DNA from: an uncultured Robinsoniella sp.
Lineage (GTDB): Bacteria > Bacillota > Clostridia > Lachnospirales > Lachnospiraceae
NCBI GenBank assembly: GCA_900539655.1
Contig: UQCR01000017.1
Span: forward strand, 1-64,000
Reading direction: 5' to 3'
DNA: 64,000 nucleotides
Of this stretch, positions 15,840 to 24,704 are shown piece after piece. The notes beneath the pieces were generated by a model that was not told the DNA's origin, made no database searches, and saw only the letters and a list, made by a program, of their open reading frames with translations. The first letter of the stretch is position 1, and every line of letters begins with the position of its first letter. The position numbers were made by a program, and so were the translations under genes.

Positions 15840-17051
15840 TTACTTGCCACCTGGGCTGGGATATTTTCCATCCCATACGATCTCCCGGTAGCTTTTCCGA
15901 TCGGTATCTCCCTCCGTACTGAAAAACAGTACTTCTGAGTTCTCATCCAGTTTTAACTGTTTTTTCATCTCCGCTAATTGTGGGTTTGTCATAATTTCCG
16001 CCACACAGCCAAATGCTGCTGCTCCGCTTTCTCCTGATATGACTCTGGCATCACCTTTTGAAGGGCTGCCCAGTATCCGCATGCCTTTTGCCGCCGCATA
16101 ATCCGGACAGGATATGAAATTATCGGCATAATCCCTTAATACTTCCCAGCCAATACTGCATGGCTCTCCACATGCCAGCCCTGCCATAATCGTATTCATC
16201 TCACCGGTTACAAAATGCAGCCTGCCATCATTTGCTTTGGCTGTACGGTAGACACAATCCGCTTTATCCGGCTCAACAATTGTAATAACAGGGCGGTCTT
16301 CTCCATATAGACTGGAGAAAAATCCGGTTACTGCACCAGCCATTGACCCCACACCTGCCTGGAGGAAAATATGCGTTGGTTTTTTCCCCAGCTGTTGGTA
16401 CGCTTCATATCCCATGGTGCCGTATCCCTGCATAATCCATGCCGGGATATCCTCGTAACCTTCCCATGCTGTATCCTGTACCATCACCCAGCCCTTCTGG
16501 TTTGCCTGGGCGTTCGCCAGACGGACTGCCTCATCATAATTCAGGTCTGTGATAGACGCATCTGCACCCTCCTGGCGTATATTTTCCAACCTCTCAGGGG
16601 AACTACCCTTTGGCATATAAACCACTGACTTTTGCTTTAGCTGACTGGCGGTCCACGCCACACCTCTTCCGTGATTGCCGTCGGTTGCAGTAATAAAGGT
16701 AATCTCCCCAAGTCTTTCCCTCACTTCACCGGATACCATTTTTTCATAAGGCAGATCTGTAATGCTCATACCCAGCCTGTTTGCCAAATAGCTGCCGATT
16801 GCATAACTACCACCCAATACCTTAAATGCATTCAGGCCAAACCGGTAGGACTCATCTTTTACATAAACCGCCTTTAATCCCAATTCCTTAGCTGTTTCAT
16901 TCATATGTACCAGCGGGGTTTTGTCATATACCGGAAAGCTTGCATGGAATTCCTGCACTTTTTTTGCTGCTTTCATGCTGAGAAAATCCAGATTAAACTT
17001 TGTTCCGTTTTTCCTTGGCAGTTGAACTAATTTAAATTCCTGCTTCATCAT
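15840..17051 (-). CDS. ygeX: Diaminopropionate ammonia-lyase
   Basis: 403 residues, a fold-type II PLP enzyme. The PLP-lysine segment is YRFGLNAFKVLGGSYA, and further motifs are TATDGNHGRGVAWTA, QAGVGSMAGAVTGF and ISGESGAAAFG. It splits 2,3-diaminopropionate to pyruvate and two ammonia through a 2-aminoacrylate intermediate. The frame is open further upstream to 17099, but that start would lie inside the sigma-54 promoter (17095-17110) and ahead of the transcript. The ATGATG at 17051/17048 has AAAGGAG just upstream and gives the family N-terminus. It is the first gene of the operon. Confidence 0.9.
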   Translation of the reverse strand: MMKQEFKLVQLPRKNGTKFNLDFLSMKAAKKVQEFHASFPVYDKTPLVHMNETAKELGLKAVYVKDESYRFGLNAFKVLGGSYAIGSYLANRLGMSITDLPYEKMVSGEVRERLGEITFITATDGNHGRGVAWTASQLKQKSVVYMPKGSSPERLENIRQEGADASITDLNYDEAVRLANAQANQKGWVMVQDTAWEGYEDIPAWIMQGYGTMGYEAYQQLGKKPTHIFLQAGVGSMAGAVTGFFSSLYGEDRPVITIVEPDKADCVYRTAKANDGRLHFVTGEMNTIMAGLACGEPCSIGWEVLRDYADNFISCPDYAAAKGMRILGSPSKGDARVISGESGAAAFGCVAEIMTNPQLAEMKKQLKLDENSEVLFFSTEGDTDRKSYREIVWDGKYPSPGGK

Positions 17052-17094
17052 AAGAACTCCTTTAATTATTTTTTTATTTCTACTAAATATATAG

Positions 17095-17110
17095 AGCAAA
17101 TTGCGTGCCA
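17095..17110 (-). promoter_or_regulatory. Sigma-54 (-24/-12) promoter of the catabolic operon
   Basis: Minus strand reads TGGCACGCAATTTGCT: TGGCAC, 5 bp, TTGCT, with GG and GC exactly 10 nt apart, a full match to the sigma-54 consensus. Transcription would begin near 17084, ~33 nt before the ygeX start. Confidence 0.85.
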
Positions 17111-17213
17111 GATTTTTATAAACCGGATATTTTTTTGAATAAAACTCTTTTACTAAAAAAACAAGCTGGTTTTTATTGAATCTTCGGGCTTTTGGAAAAT
17201 CACTCGATTATAA

Positions 17214-17272
17214 AAAAACGTCAAAGGAGAACAAAGAATTATTAAAAATCCTCTGTCTTCTATGACGTTTTT
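17214..17272 (-). terminator. Long hairpin with T tract downstream of the sigma-54 activator gene
   Basis: AAAAACGTCA (17214-17223) pairs with TGACGTTTTT (17263-17272), and the interior pairs further with bulges. On the minus strand the stem is followed by a run of Ts. It would end the activator transcript before the ygeX promoter. Confidence 0.7.
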
Positions 17273-17346
17273 ATTCTCATTTTAAGAATTTTTCTCAATA
17301 TGGGAATTTTTTATTCTCATTTTGATAATTATTGTTTTTTCTCAAT
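17273..17346 (-). promoter_or_regulatory. Four repeated boxes, candidate enhancer (UAS) of the sigma-54 activator
   Basis: Plus-strand boxes ATTCTCATT (17273-17281), TTTCTCAAT (17291-17299), ATTCTCATT (17313-17321) and TTTCTCAAT (17338-17346), i.e. WWTGAGAAW four times on the minus strand, arranged as two copies of a two-box unit. They lie ~165-250 bp upstream of the -24/-12 promoter, the usual distance for bacterial enhancers. Confidence 0.6.
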
Positions 17347-17354
17347 AGGTGAAT

Positions 17355-19133
17355 TCACTGCTCGCAGCTATCTCCCATTTTCCTATAAAGTGTGGCAAGA
17401 CCAATTCCCAGGCTGCGTGCTGCCTCTTTTTTCCCATGGGTAGTATTGCCATAGAAGTCTATCGTCTTTTGAATCTCTCTTCTCTCCAATTCTTTTAACG
17501 GGATGATGGACTCAATGTTCCCGGTTGTGCAGGCATCCGTCTGTCCTGCCGTTTTTGCAGCGCTTTGAACATCCATGCTGAAATCCCCCGGAAGTGTCTT
17601 CTGATCCAGTATCCCGTCTTCCTCCATCATATTAATCATGAACTCTACGGTATTTTCCAGCTCTCTCACATTGCCGTACCAGGGGTGGCAGATAAGCTTC
17701 TTCATAGTATCGTCATCAATCTTCCATAGCTGTTTACCGAAGAGGGTTGCATAGCGTTTTGCAAAATAGGATACCAGGTCCGGGATATCTTCTCTGCGCT
17801 CACGTAGGGGATCTATCCTCATGGGGATGACATTGAGGCGGTAATAGAGGTCTTCCCGGAACTTCTTAGCCGCCATCATCTCCTTTAAATCTTTGTTGGT
17901 TGCTGCAATTACACGGACATCAATGGGAATCACCTGATTTGATCCGATACGGATAATACTTCTCTCCTGAAGCACCCGCAGAAGTTTTGCCTGAAGGTAA
18001 AGAGGCATGTCCCCTATTTCATCCAGAAAAATGACTCCCTGGCTTGCCAGTTCGAATTTACCAATTCTGCCATGGGGATCAGCCCCGGTAAATGCGCCTT
18101 TTACATATCCGAATAACTCTGATTCCAAAAGTGCTTCCGGAATAGCGGCACAATTAATCGCTACAAACTGTTTATCCTTCCTGTCACTGGCATTCCAAAT
18201 AGCAGTAGCGACCATCTCCTTACCGGTTCCGCTTTCCCCGGTAATTAAAACAGTAGATGTGCTCTTTGCTACTTTTTCAATTTCAGTTCTCAATTTTCCC
18301 GTCTTTTCACTGTTTCCAATAATGTTACTGGAGCTTAGGGTATGTACCGTAGCTGTCATTTCATATAATTTTTTCTGTACATCTCTGCTGTCCTTAAATA
18401 AAAGGACCTTAGAATAGCGTTTTGTGGGATTGCGAAGGCCGTAGAGCCTGCCCATAACCGAAAACCTTTTTTCCTTCAACACCAGGTGATACTCCGTCTC
18501 ATGGCTTAATTTGTCCCCGGTTGTCTTAAGATCAGCTCTCATACCCTCTAGCTGGTGTTCATTCAGCTGGCGTTTAGCTGCTTCATTTGCTGTTGTGATC
18601 ACTTCATCACTGCCCATAATTAAGATTCCCTGATCCATACAGTTAATCGTACAGTCAAGGGTATCCAGCAAAGCATCCCTCTTTTTTCTTTCGATCAGCT
18701 CCGTGGCTTTTACTACAATAAAATCCGCAATCTGCCTTACCAGTTCCAGATAAGTTTTTTCATTTTCCAGGATTAGTTTTTTCTGGTCTATAGAACTTCC
18801 TACGAGTCCGATGGCACCGATAATTTCTCCTCCCAGGTGTAGGGGCATGGATATTTCAATTTCTTCTGTGCAGGTGTCTTTCTTCGGGCACTCCCTGCAG
18901 AGTGCATCTCTTCCCGGATTATAAATCACTACGCTGTTGCCTGTTTTGATCAGGTGGCGGTAAACATACCCTTCCGGGGACATATCCTGATTGACAATGG
19001 CGGCAAACATTCCCGTTCCCGCAACCCGGTATAGATTTTCATCTACAACCTCCACATCCACATGGGCTATTTCAGACATAATTTGTGCATACTTGATTAC
19101 TGTTTCCTGTATCTGTAGCAATAGGCTTGGCAT
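17355..19133 (-). CDS. Sigma-54-dependent transcriptional activator (YgeV-like)
   Basis: 592 residues. Residues 1-150 are a GAF-like sensor with a Cys cluster C79-x2-C82-x5-C88. A PAS-like domain spans ~155-260. The AAA+ domain has Walker A GESGTGKE (299-306), the sigma-54 contact loop GAFTGA (346-351) and Walker B VIFLDEIGD. The C-terminal Fis-type helix-turn-helix is KKEAARSLGIGLATLYRKM. It remodels sigma-54 holoenzyme at the promoter at 17095-17110. The same neighbourhood in E. coli contains the activator gene ygeV beside ygeW/ygeX. The ligand is probably the operon's substrate (inference); the cysteines could add metal or redox sensing. It lies 38 nt downstream of the epimerase gene. Confidence 0.9.
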   Translation of the reverse strand: MPSLLLQIQETVIKYAQIMSEIAHVDVEVVDENLYRVAGTGMFAAIVNQDMSPEGYVYRHLIKTGNSVVIYNPGRDALCRECPKKDTCTEEIEISMPLHLGGEIIGAIGLVGSSIDQKKLILENEKTYLELVRQIADFIVVKATELIERKKRDALLDTLDCTINCMDQGILIMGSDEVITTANEAAKRQLNEHQLEGMRADLKTTGDKLSHETEYHLVLKEKRFSVMGRLYGLRNPTKRYSKVLLFKDSRDVQKKLYEMTATVHTLSSSNIIGNSEKTGKLRTEIEKVAKSTSTVLITGESGTGKEMVATAIWNASDRKDKQFVAINCAAIPEALLESELFGYVKGAFTGADPHGRIGKFELASQGVIFLDEIGDMPLYLQAKLLRVLQERSIIRIGSNQVIPIDVRVIAATNKDLKEMMAAKKFREDLYYRLNVIPMRIDPLRERREDIPDLVSYFAKRYATLFGKQLWKIDDDTMKKLICHPWYGNVRELENTVEFMINMMEEDGILDQKTLPGDFSMDVQSAAKTAGQTDACTTGNIESIIPLKELERREIQKTIDFYGNTTHGKKEAARSLGIGLATLYRKMGDSCEQ

Positions 19134-19171
19134 ATTCGTCTTATCCTTTTATAATTTTATGGAATCTGGTC

Positions 19172-20164
19172 TTATGCTTTTCTCTTTTTACTGCATACCC
19201 ACCGAATTGTATCCTTTATTGTAACATACAGATCCCGCGGATGGTAGTTTAATTCTCTGGTTGCTTTGTCGTGGGAGAATTTATCATTGCTGTTCAGGGT
19301 GTACAGGGAGTACTTTGTATAAAGGGGCCTTTCTTTTCTGCACTTTGCATAAAGTCCCAACACAGGCGCCGCCGCTTTTGCCATCCACATGGGCAATTCC
19401 ATAAGGTTTTTGCCTCCCTTGACTTCCTTCACCATTTTCAGTACATCGCTGACTTCATAATGGCGGTTAGACAGAATATAACATTCTCCCCTTTTCCCTT
19501 TCTCAGCCGCCATAAGGCATCCCTTTGCCACATCACGGACATCCACAAAATCGTAGCCGCCCCGGACACATGCCGGTAGTCTGCCATGAATATAATCCGT
19601 TACCATCTGAACCAGATGATTCCCGGACATATCATAGGGTCCCAGGATTCCGGATGGATGTACCACGACTGCATCCAAACCTTCCTTAGCCGCTTCCAGA
19701 ACCGCCCTGGTGGCTTCTGCCTTTGTCTTTGCATATCCGCCTTCCACCAGATCTGATGAAAATTGGGACACTTCCTCTAATACCCTTGATTTCTTCTCCG
19801 GAATTGCATGTACGCTGCTGACATACACCAGGCGCTTTACAGAAAACGCCTTACACAGTTCAATCATGTTCTTTGTCCCGTTTACATTAACATCATACAT
19901 CCGTTCTGAAACTTTCTCTGATATGTCGATAATCCCCGCAGTATGCACCACTACAATTTCTCTGTTTTTAATCCCTGCAAATAATTCCTGCAAGCTCTCT
20001 CTGTCCCGCACATCACCTTTAATGTAGTGGATTTTTGCACTGTCTTCTGCAGCCTCCGACGGCAGAATCAGTCCCCTTGCCTCTTCTCCCCTCCGCTTCA
20101 AGATTCTCATGATCGTACTGCCCAGATGCCCGTTTGCCCCTGTTACAATGTATATTTTTTTCAT
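19172..20164 (-). CDS. NAD(P)-dependent epimerase/reductase (extended SDR)
   Basis: 330 residues starting MKKIYIVTGANGHLG, which holds the Rossmann nucleotide motif G-x-x-G-x-x-G. YVSSVHA carries the catalytic Ser. The YxxxK motif is YAKTK, and GPYDMSGNHL follows the substrate loop. It resembles sterol/dihydroflavonol-reductase-like and epimerase SDRs; the substrate is unknown. A longer frame begins 9 codons upstream, but GAAGGTGG lies just before the ATG at 20164. It has its own promoter (20215-20243) and may read through into the sigma-54 activator gene. Confidence 0.82.
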   Translation of the reverse strand: MKKIYIVTGANGHLGSTIMRILKRRGEEARGLILPSEAAEDSAKIHYIKGDVRDRESLQELFAGIKNREIVVVHTAGIIDISEKVSERMYDVNVNGTKNMIELCKAFSVKRLVYVSSVHAIPEKKSRVLEEVSQFSSDLVEGGYAKTKAEATRAVLEAAKEGLDAVVVHPSGILGPYDMSGNHLVQMVTDYIHGRLPACVRGGYDFVDVRDVAKGCLMAAEKGKRGECYILSNRHYEVSDVLKMVKEVKGGKNLMELPMWMAKAAAPVLGLYAKCRKERPLYTKYSLYTLNSNDKFSHDKATRELNYHPRDLYVTIKDTIRWVCSKKRKA

Positions 20165-20214
20165 ATTAACCACCTTCACTATTGAACACACTGTTGATAA
20201 TCTATCTTAACTGT

Positions 20215-20243
20215 ATTATATGAAATTGGTGAAGGTAAAACAA
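20215..20243 (-). promoter_or_regulatory. Sigma-70-type promoter of the epimerase gene
   Basis: Minus strand TTGTTT (20238-20243), 17-bp spacer, TATAAT (20215-20220). The start of transcription would be ~43 nt before the ATG. Confidence 0.65.
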
Positions 20244-20265
20244 TATGCAGATTTTTTTGGAATGG

Positions 20266-20307
20266 CTGTTTATTGAACAGATATGATGTCATCTGTTCAA
20301 TAAACAG
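20266..20307. repeat. 42-bp perfect palindrome upstream of the epimerase promoter
   Basis: 17-bp perfect arms (20266-20282 and 20291-20307) around an 8-nt centre. Each arm contains TATTGAACAG. The half-word TATTGAACA recurs at about 20179-20187. No T tract follows on the minus strand, so an operator or activator site is as likely as a terminator for the UvrA-like gene. Confidence 0.7.
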
Positions 20308-20315
20308 TTAAATTT

Positions 20316-22562
20316 TTATAAAGTGGAGTCCCGCAGACTATCAGCCGTCAGGGTATTTCCGTATTGCACCATATCCATCGGTGTCCCCTGGAACACGACC
20401 TCACCCCCGTTTTTACCCCCATCAGGCCCAATGTCAATAACCCAGTCTGCCTGTTTTACCACATCCAGGTTATGTTCAATTACGACCAGCGTATTTCCAC
20501 GGGATATAATAGTATCAAACAGGTTCATCAGGTTTTTGATATCCGAGGAATGCAGCCCGGTAGTAGGCTCGTCCATGACAATAATACTTCCCTTTTTACC
20601 AAGATGCTTAGCCAGTTTCATTCTCTGGCGCTCGCCGCCGGACAAGGTGCTAAGGGGCTGCCCCAGAGTAAGGTAGGATAATCCCACTTGCTGCATCACC
20701 TTTAAACGGCGGATTACTCTTGCATCATCAAACACACCCAGCGCCTCAGAAGCCGTCAGCCCAAGAAGTTCCACAATATTTTTTCCTTTGTACCTGCATC
20801 CTGCTGCTTCTTCGTTATACCGGGTGCCGGAACATGCCTCGCATTCCGTAACGATGGGGTCCATAAATGCCAGCTCCGTAACCACGACACCTTTTCCCCC
20901 ACATACCGGGCAGGCACCTGACGAATTAAAGCTAAACAATCCCTCATCTTTTCCATTTTCTCTTGCCAGAAGTTTTCGAATATCATCAAAAAACCCAAGA
21001 TAGGACGCCGGAGTGGACCGGTTAGTGGCTGTAATCGCGCCCTGGTTGATCATCACAATGTCATTTTCATACTGTCTGGCAAAGACCTGGGAGATCAGGG
21101 TACTTTTCCCGGAACCTGCAACGCCTGTTACAACGGTCATAATTCCCAGTGGAATATCTACATCTACATTTTTAAGATTATGCAGGTTTGCTCCCCGGAC
21201 AGGCAGGCTGCCGGACTTTTGCCGCGTCTGTTTCTTAACCGGAAGAACTGCCAGCATCGCCTTCCCCGTTAAGGTGTCCGCCTCAAGCAGTTCAGGGTAC
21301 GTACCCATGAAGACAATTTCTCCTCCGTCCTGTCCCGCATGCGGCCCCACATCAATCACATAATCTGCTATAGAAATGACATCTTTGTCGTGTTCTACCA
21401 CAAGTACAGTATTCCCCTTGTCCCGAAGCTGTCCCAGCAGACGGTTCATGCGGTAGACATCTCTGGGATGCATCCCGGTGCTTGGTTCATCAAAAATGTA
21501 CGTCATTCCGGTTAAACTGCTGCCCATGTAACGGACTAGTTTCAGGCGCTGTGCCTCACCCCCGGACAAGGTTGGCGATTCCCGGTTGAGGTGGAGGTAG
21601 GGCAGCCCAATATCTATCATTCTGCCCAGTCCTTCCACCAGATTCTTTACCAGCATATTAACATTTTTATCGGTTATCTCAGTGAGAACCTCTCTCAGCC
21701 GTGTTAATTCCATATCACACATATCCGCAATGGAGTATCCGTTAATCTTACAGTTTAAAGACTCCTGATTTAACCTTTTTCCATGACAGTCACCGCATTC
21801 CATTTCGGTTATCAGGTTCTGTGATTTATCCCGTGTATGCTTGCTTTTACCGCTGATATCACGATTCAAAAGCGTGCTGGTATATTTCCTGAACAAGCCT
21901 GTTACTTTTGGATTTTCCGGCTCGCCCTTGGTATTACCGTCACGGCGTCCATATAGGAGCAGATTATATTCTTCCTGGGAATAGTCTTTTACAGGCTTAT
22001 TCAGCGCAAACAGCCCTGACTCGGCGTACTGCTTCCAATACCAGGATCCTGGCTTATAAGCGGAATCCGTTACACATCCCTCATTCCAGGTTTTTTCTTT
22101 ATCCAGAATTGCCTCCATATCTATAGCTGTAACCTTGCCAAGTCCCGAACAGGTTTTGCACATCCCGCTGGGATCATTAAAGGAAAAACAGGAGGCGCTT
22201 CCCACATATGGGCTTCCAATCCTGGAAAACAACAGCCGTAAGCCCGAGTACAGATCACTGATTGTGCCTACCGTAGATCTGGCATTCCCTCCCAGCGGAG
22301 CCTGATCCACCACTACAGAAGGAGTTAAATTTTCAATTATTTCTACATTTGGCTTCTTATATTTTGGCAGCCTGGAACGTACAAACGATGGGTAGGTAGC
22401 ATTCATCTGGCGGCTGGACTCTGCGGCAACCGTATCAAACACAATACTGGATTTACCGGAGCCCGACACACCGGTAAAAACTACAATTTTCTCTTTTGGA
22501 ATTTTAAGTGATACATGCTTTAAGTTGTTTTCGAAAAGACCGCGGATTATGATATCATTCAT
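20316..22562 (-). CDS. UvrA-like ABC-family ATPase, short form
   Basis: 748 residues, against ~940 for canonical UvrA. Two ABC modules are present. Module 1 has Walker A GVSGSGKSS (~34) and LSGGEAQR. Module 2 has GVAGSGKST, LSGGERQR and the Walker B line IIVMDEPTTGLH. Zinc-finger cysteine pairs CKTC, CGDC, CPVC and CEAC remain. The shortening affects the insertion of the first module, including the UvrB-interaction region. Such proteins (UvrA2/DrrC type) are tied to DNA-damaging drug tolerance rather than general excision repair (family knowledge). AAGGAG precedes MNDIIIRG at 22562; the longer upstream frame is not supported. Confidence 0.87.
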   Translation of the reverse strand: MNDIIIRGLFENNLKHVSLKIPKEKIVVFTGVSGSGKSSIVFDTVAAESSRQMNATYPSFVRSRLPKYKKPNVEIIENLTPSVVVDQAPLGGNARSTVGTISDLYSGLRLLFSRIGSPYVGSASCFSFNDPSGMCKTCSGLGKVTAIDMEAILDKEKTWNEGCVTDSAYKPGSWYWKQYAESGLFALNKPVKDYSQEEYNLLLYGRRDGNTKGEPENPKVTGLFRKYTSTLLNRDISGKSKHTRDKSQNLITEMECGDCHGKRLNQESLNCKINGYSIADMCDMELTRLREVLTEITDKNVNMLVKNLVEGLGRMIDIGLPYLHLNRESPTLSGGEAQRLKLVRYMGSSLTGMTYIFDEPSTGMHPRDVYRMNRLLGQLRDKGNTVLVVEHDKDVISIADYVIDVGPHAGQDGGEIVFMGTYPELLEADTLTGKAMLAVLPVKKQTRQKSGSLPVRGANLHNLKNVDVDIPLGIMTVVTGVAGSGKSTLISQVFARQYENDIVMINQGAITATNRSTPASYLGFFDDIRKLLARENGKDEGLFSFNSSGACPVCGGKGVVVTELAFMDPIVTECEACSGTRYNEEAAGCRYKGKNIVELLGLTASEALGVFDDARVIRRLKVMQQVGLSYLTLGQPLSTLSGGERQRMKLAKHLGKKGSIIVMDEPTTGLHSSDIKNLMNLFDTIISRGNTLVVIEHNLDVVKQADWVIDIGPDGGKNGGEVVFQGTPMDMVQYGNTLTADSLRDSTL

Positions 22563-22677
22563 ATATTTTCTCCTTATTATCTGGTATTTATATGCCTCTG
22601 ATCTATGGTAACAAATCCAGCCAGCCATTCATGATGGTTTTTGCGGTCTTTTAGGCAAATCCTTAGAAATTCCGGGT

Positions 22678-24015
22678 TTATTCCCTGGGAAACTTAATAG
22701 TTACTGCTCCCCCAGTATCACAGTTATACAGCTCCATCTGCCCAGCGTGGGTTTTTACGACTTCCGCTGCAAACCAAAGCCCAAGACCATTGTGCCCATT
22801 GGCTCCACGAGCCGCGTCTCCCCGCCATAAGCGCTCCGTCCCGTGGTGTAATGCCGCCTTTGAAAATCCGGGACCTTCATCCCGCACAACAACTTGCCAG
22901 CCGCCTTCTGCCTCGAATCCTTCCAGGTACACGTTTCCACCCGCAGGTGTATGCTCGATGGCATTTTGTACCACATTCCCCAGGGCTCGGAGTAAATGGT
23001 TCTTCTGAATGATCGCGGTACCGTCCATGGAGTTATTGGCATGCAGGCTGACGCCGCCGGCATCTGCAATAGCCTTTGTGCTCTGAACAAGCTCGTCAAA
23101 CATACCGGGCAGGCTGATGCTTTCAAATTCCTCATCCTCACCAGCAGAGGTTTCCAGGAGGCTTGCAACATACTGCTTTGCCCGCTCATTGCTTGAAGCA
23201 ATTATTTCCACCAATTTACGGCTGCCCACAGGCAGATCGTCAAAGAGCAGGAGTTCCGCACTGCCACCCACCAGTGTGAGTGGAGTTTTTAGATCATGGG
23301 CAAGTGCTGCTATCTCCGCCTCCCGTTCCTGCTGTGCCGCCCACTGGTCAGACAGGGAGTTGTACAGTGCTTCCCTCATGTGTTCCATGGCTAAAAGAGC
23401 CTGGTCATATTCCCGGATTCCCGCATGGGGAATTTCAAATTCCAGTTCCTGCGCCCCTATCTTACCGCTCACTTCGCTGAACAGTTTCAGCCTGGAGGCA
23501 AGGCACCGGCGAAGCCATAGAGTGTTAAACAGCAGACAAAGCACTAATGCTGCTACCAGAGTTCCCATCCACAGGTATTCAAAGGGCGGCAGCATGCGGC
23601 GCAGTTTTGGATTTGTAAATTCCGCAAGGTATTGCCAGCGGAAGATTACGGTACTGCCATCCGCATAGGTGTACCGGGAAACGTCGCTGTTGCCTGTATC
23701 CTTATTCAAAAAACCAGAAAGGGTTTTTAACTTCTTCCCCTCAACGTTGCTTTCCAATACCTCGCCGTTTTCCCCAAACAAAGCGTACTCCGCCAGGAAA
23801 TCGTCCCCAGGGGAGATAAAGGTTCCGGGATTTCCTGCAAGCATCTGCTCCACCTGTTGGTTTGGGACAATTCCCCGATATGCAAAACCGGTGTTTTGAA
23901 GCCGGACCAGAGCAAAAGACCAGACAACACCGCATAGCAGCATACAGCCTGACATCACTATGGCATAGCGCAAAAGTACAAAGGAAAGGCTTACCGAACG
24001 CTGTCTTTTCGCCAT
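22678..24015 (-). CDS. Sensor histidine kinase of the peptide-resistance module (CprK-like)
   Basis: 445 residues. Membrane spans at ~15-37 and ~145-168 flank a ~105-residue extracytoplasmic sensor. The HisKA box is AALAHDLKTPL (His ~240). The ATPase domain carries N-box NVVQNAIEHTP, G1 DEGPGFS and G2 NGHNGLGLWFA. It phosphorylates the response regulator encoded immediately upstream, whose gene it overlaps by 25 nt. Linked to the ABC genes at 24.7-26.9 kb it resembles CprK/NisK-type sensors of cationic antimicrobial peptides (inference). Confidence 0.88.
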   Translation of the reverse strand: MAKRQRSVSLSFVLLRYAIVMSGCMLLCGVVWSFALVRLQNTGFAYRGIVPNQQVEQMLAGNPGTFISPGDDFLAEYALFGENGEVLESNVEGKKLKTLSGFLNKDTGNSDVSRYTYADGSTVIFRWQYLAEFTNPKLRRMLPPFEYLWMGTLVAALVLCLLFNTLWLRRCLASRLKLFSEVSGKIGAQELEFEIPHAGIREYDQALLAMEHMREALYNSLSDQWAAQQEREAEIAALAHDLKTPLTLVGGSAELLLFDDLPVGSRKLVEIIASSNERAKQYVASLLETSAGEDEEFESISLPGMFDELVQSTKAIADAGGVSLHANNSMDGTAIIQKNHLLRALGNVVQNAIEHTPAGGNVYLEGFEAEGGWQVVVRDEGPGFSKAALHHGTERLWRGDAARGANGHNGLGLWFAAEVVKTHAGQMELYNCDTGGAVTIKFPRE

Positions 24016-24665
24016 TTATAGCCCACCCCCCAAACGGTTTCTATCGGGCTTAGCCCATGGGATTTCAGCTTGGCACGGATATTTTTAATATGCTCCGCAA
24101 TGGCTGAGGAATCGCCCTCGGCGTCAAATCCAAAAACCCCTTCGTATAACTGCTCTTTGGTAAATACCTGTCCGGCATGCAGTGCCAGATGCTCACAGAT
24201 GGCGTATTCACCTTTGGTAAACGACAGTGTATGTTCACCTGCAACGGCAATTTTAGCCCGTAAATCAAAATGCACCCCGCCCCGGTTCAGGGTGTGTGTA
24301 GGCTGGCGCACCTCCCGCCTCAGATGGGCATTTACCCGTGCGCACAACTCTACAATGCGAAATGGCTTTTTAATGTAATCGTCGGCTCCCAGCCCAAATC
24401 CCTGTACAAGGGCAGCATCTTCCGCCCTGGCAGTCAGGAAGAGAATGGGACAATCCACCTCGTCACGGATTCTCCTGCAAAGTGAAAAACCATCCTCACC
24501 GGGCATCATCACATCCAGCAGCAAAAGGTCGTACAGCCGGCATCGGGCGGGCTGCACAGCAGAAGCATCTGTTTCAGTATCTACCTGATGCCCGTTTCTT
24601 TCCAGGGCGGTACGCACCAGAATAAGCATATCCGGATCGTCATCGACCACTAACACTTTAGGCAT
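23991..24665 (-). CDS. OmpR-family response regulator (CprR-like)
   Basis: 224 residues. The receiver has acidic pocket DDD (~8-10), phosphoacceptor Asp in LLLLDVMMPGEDGFSL, Thr in LFLTA and Lys in DDYIKKPF. The winged-helix domain runs from ~130 and ends with AEHIKNIRAKLKSHGLSPIETVWGVGYKW. It is the transcription factor of the two-component pair and probably drives the adjacent ABC operon. It lies 39 nt after the last permease gene. Confidence 0.9.
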   Translation of the reverse strand: MPKVLVVDDDPDMLILVRTALERNGHQVDTETDASAVQPARCRLYDLLLLDVMMPGEDGFSLCRRIRDEVDCPILFLTARAEDAALVQGFGLGADDYIKKPFRIVELCARVNAHLRREVRQPTHTLNRGGVHFDLRAKIAVAGEHTLSFTKGEYAICEHLALHAGQVFTKEQLYEGVFGFDAEGDSSAIAEHIKNIRAKLKSHGLSPIETVWGVGYKWRKDSVR

Positions 24666-24704
24666 AGACTAACCTCCAATCATTTAAATCAATATTTTTA
24701 TCCC

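Noticed and set aside
17052..17099. N-terminal extension of diaminopropionate ammonia-lyase starting at 17099
   Set aside because: That start lies inside the sigma-54 promoter and upstream of the predicted transcript; the ATG at 17051 has the ribosome site.
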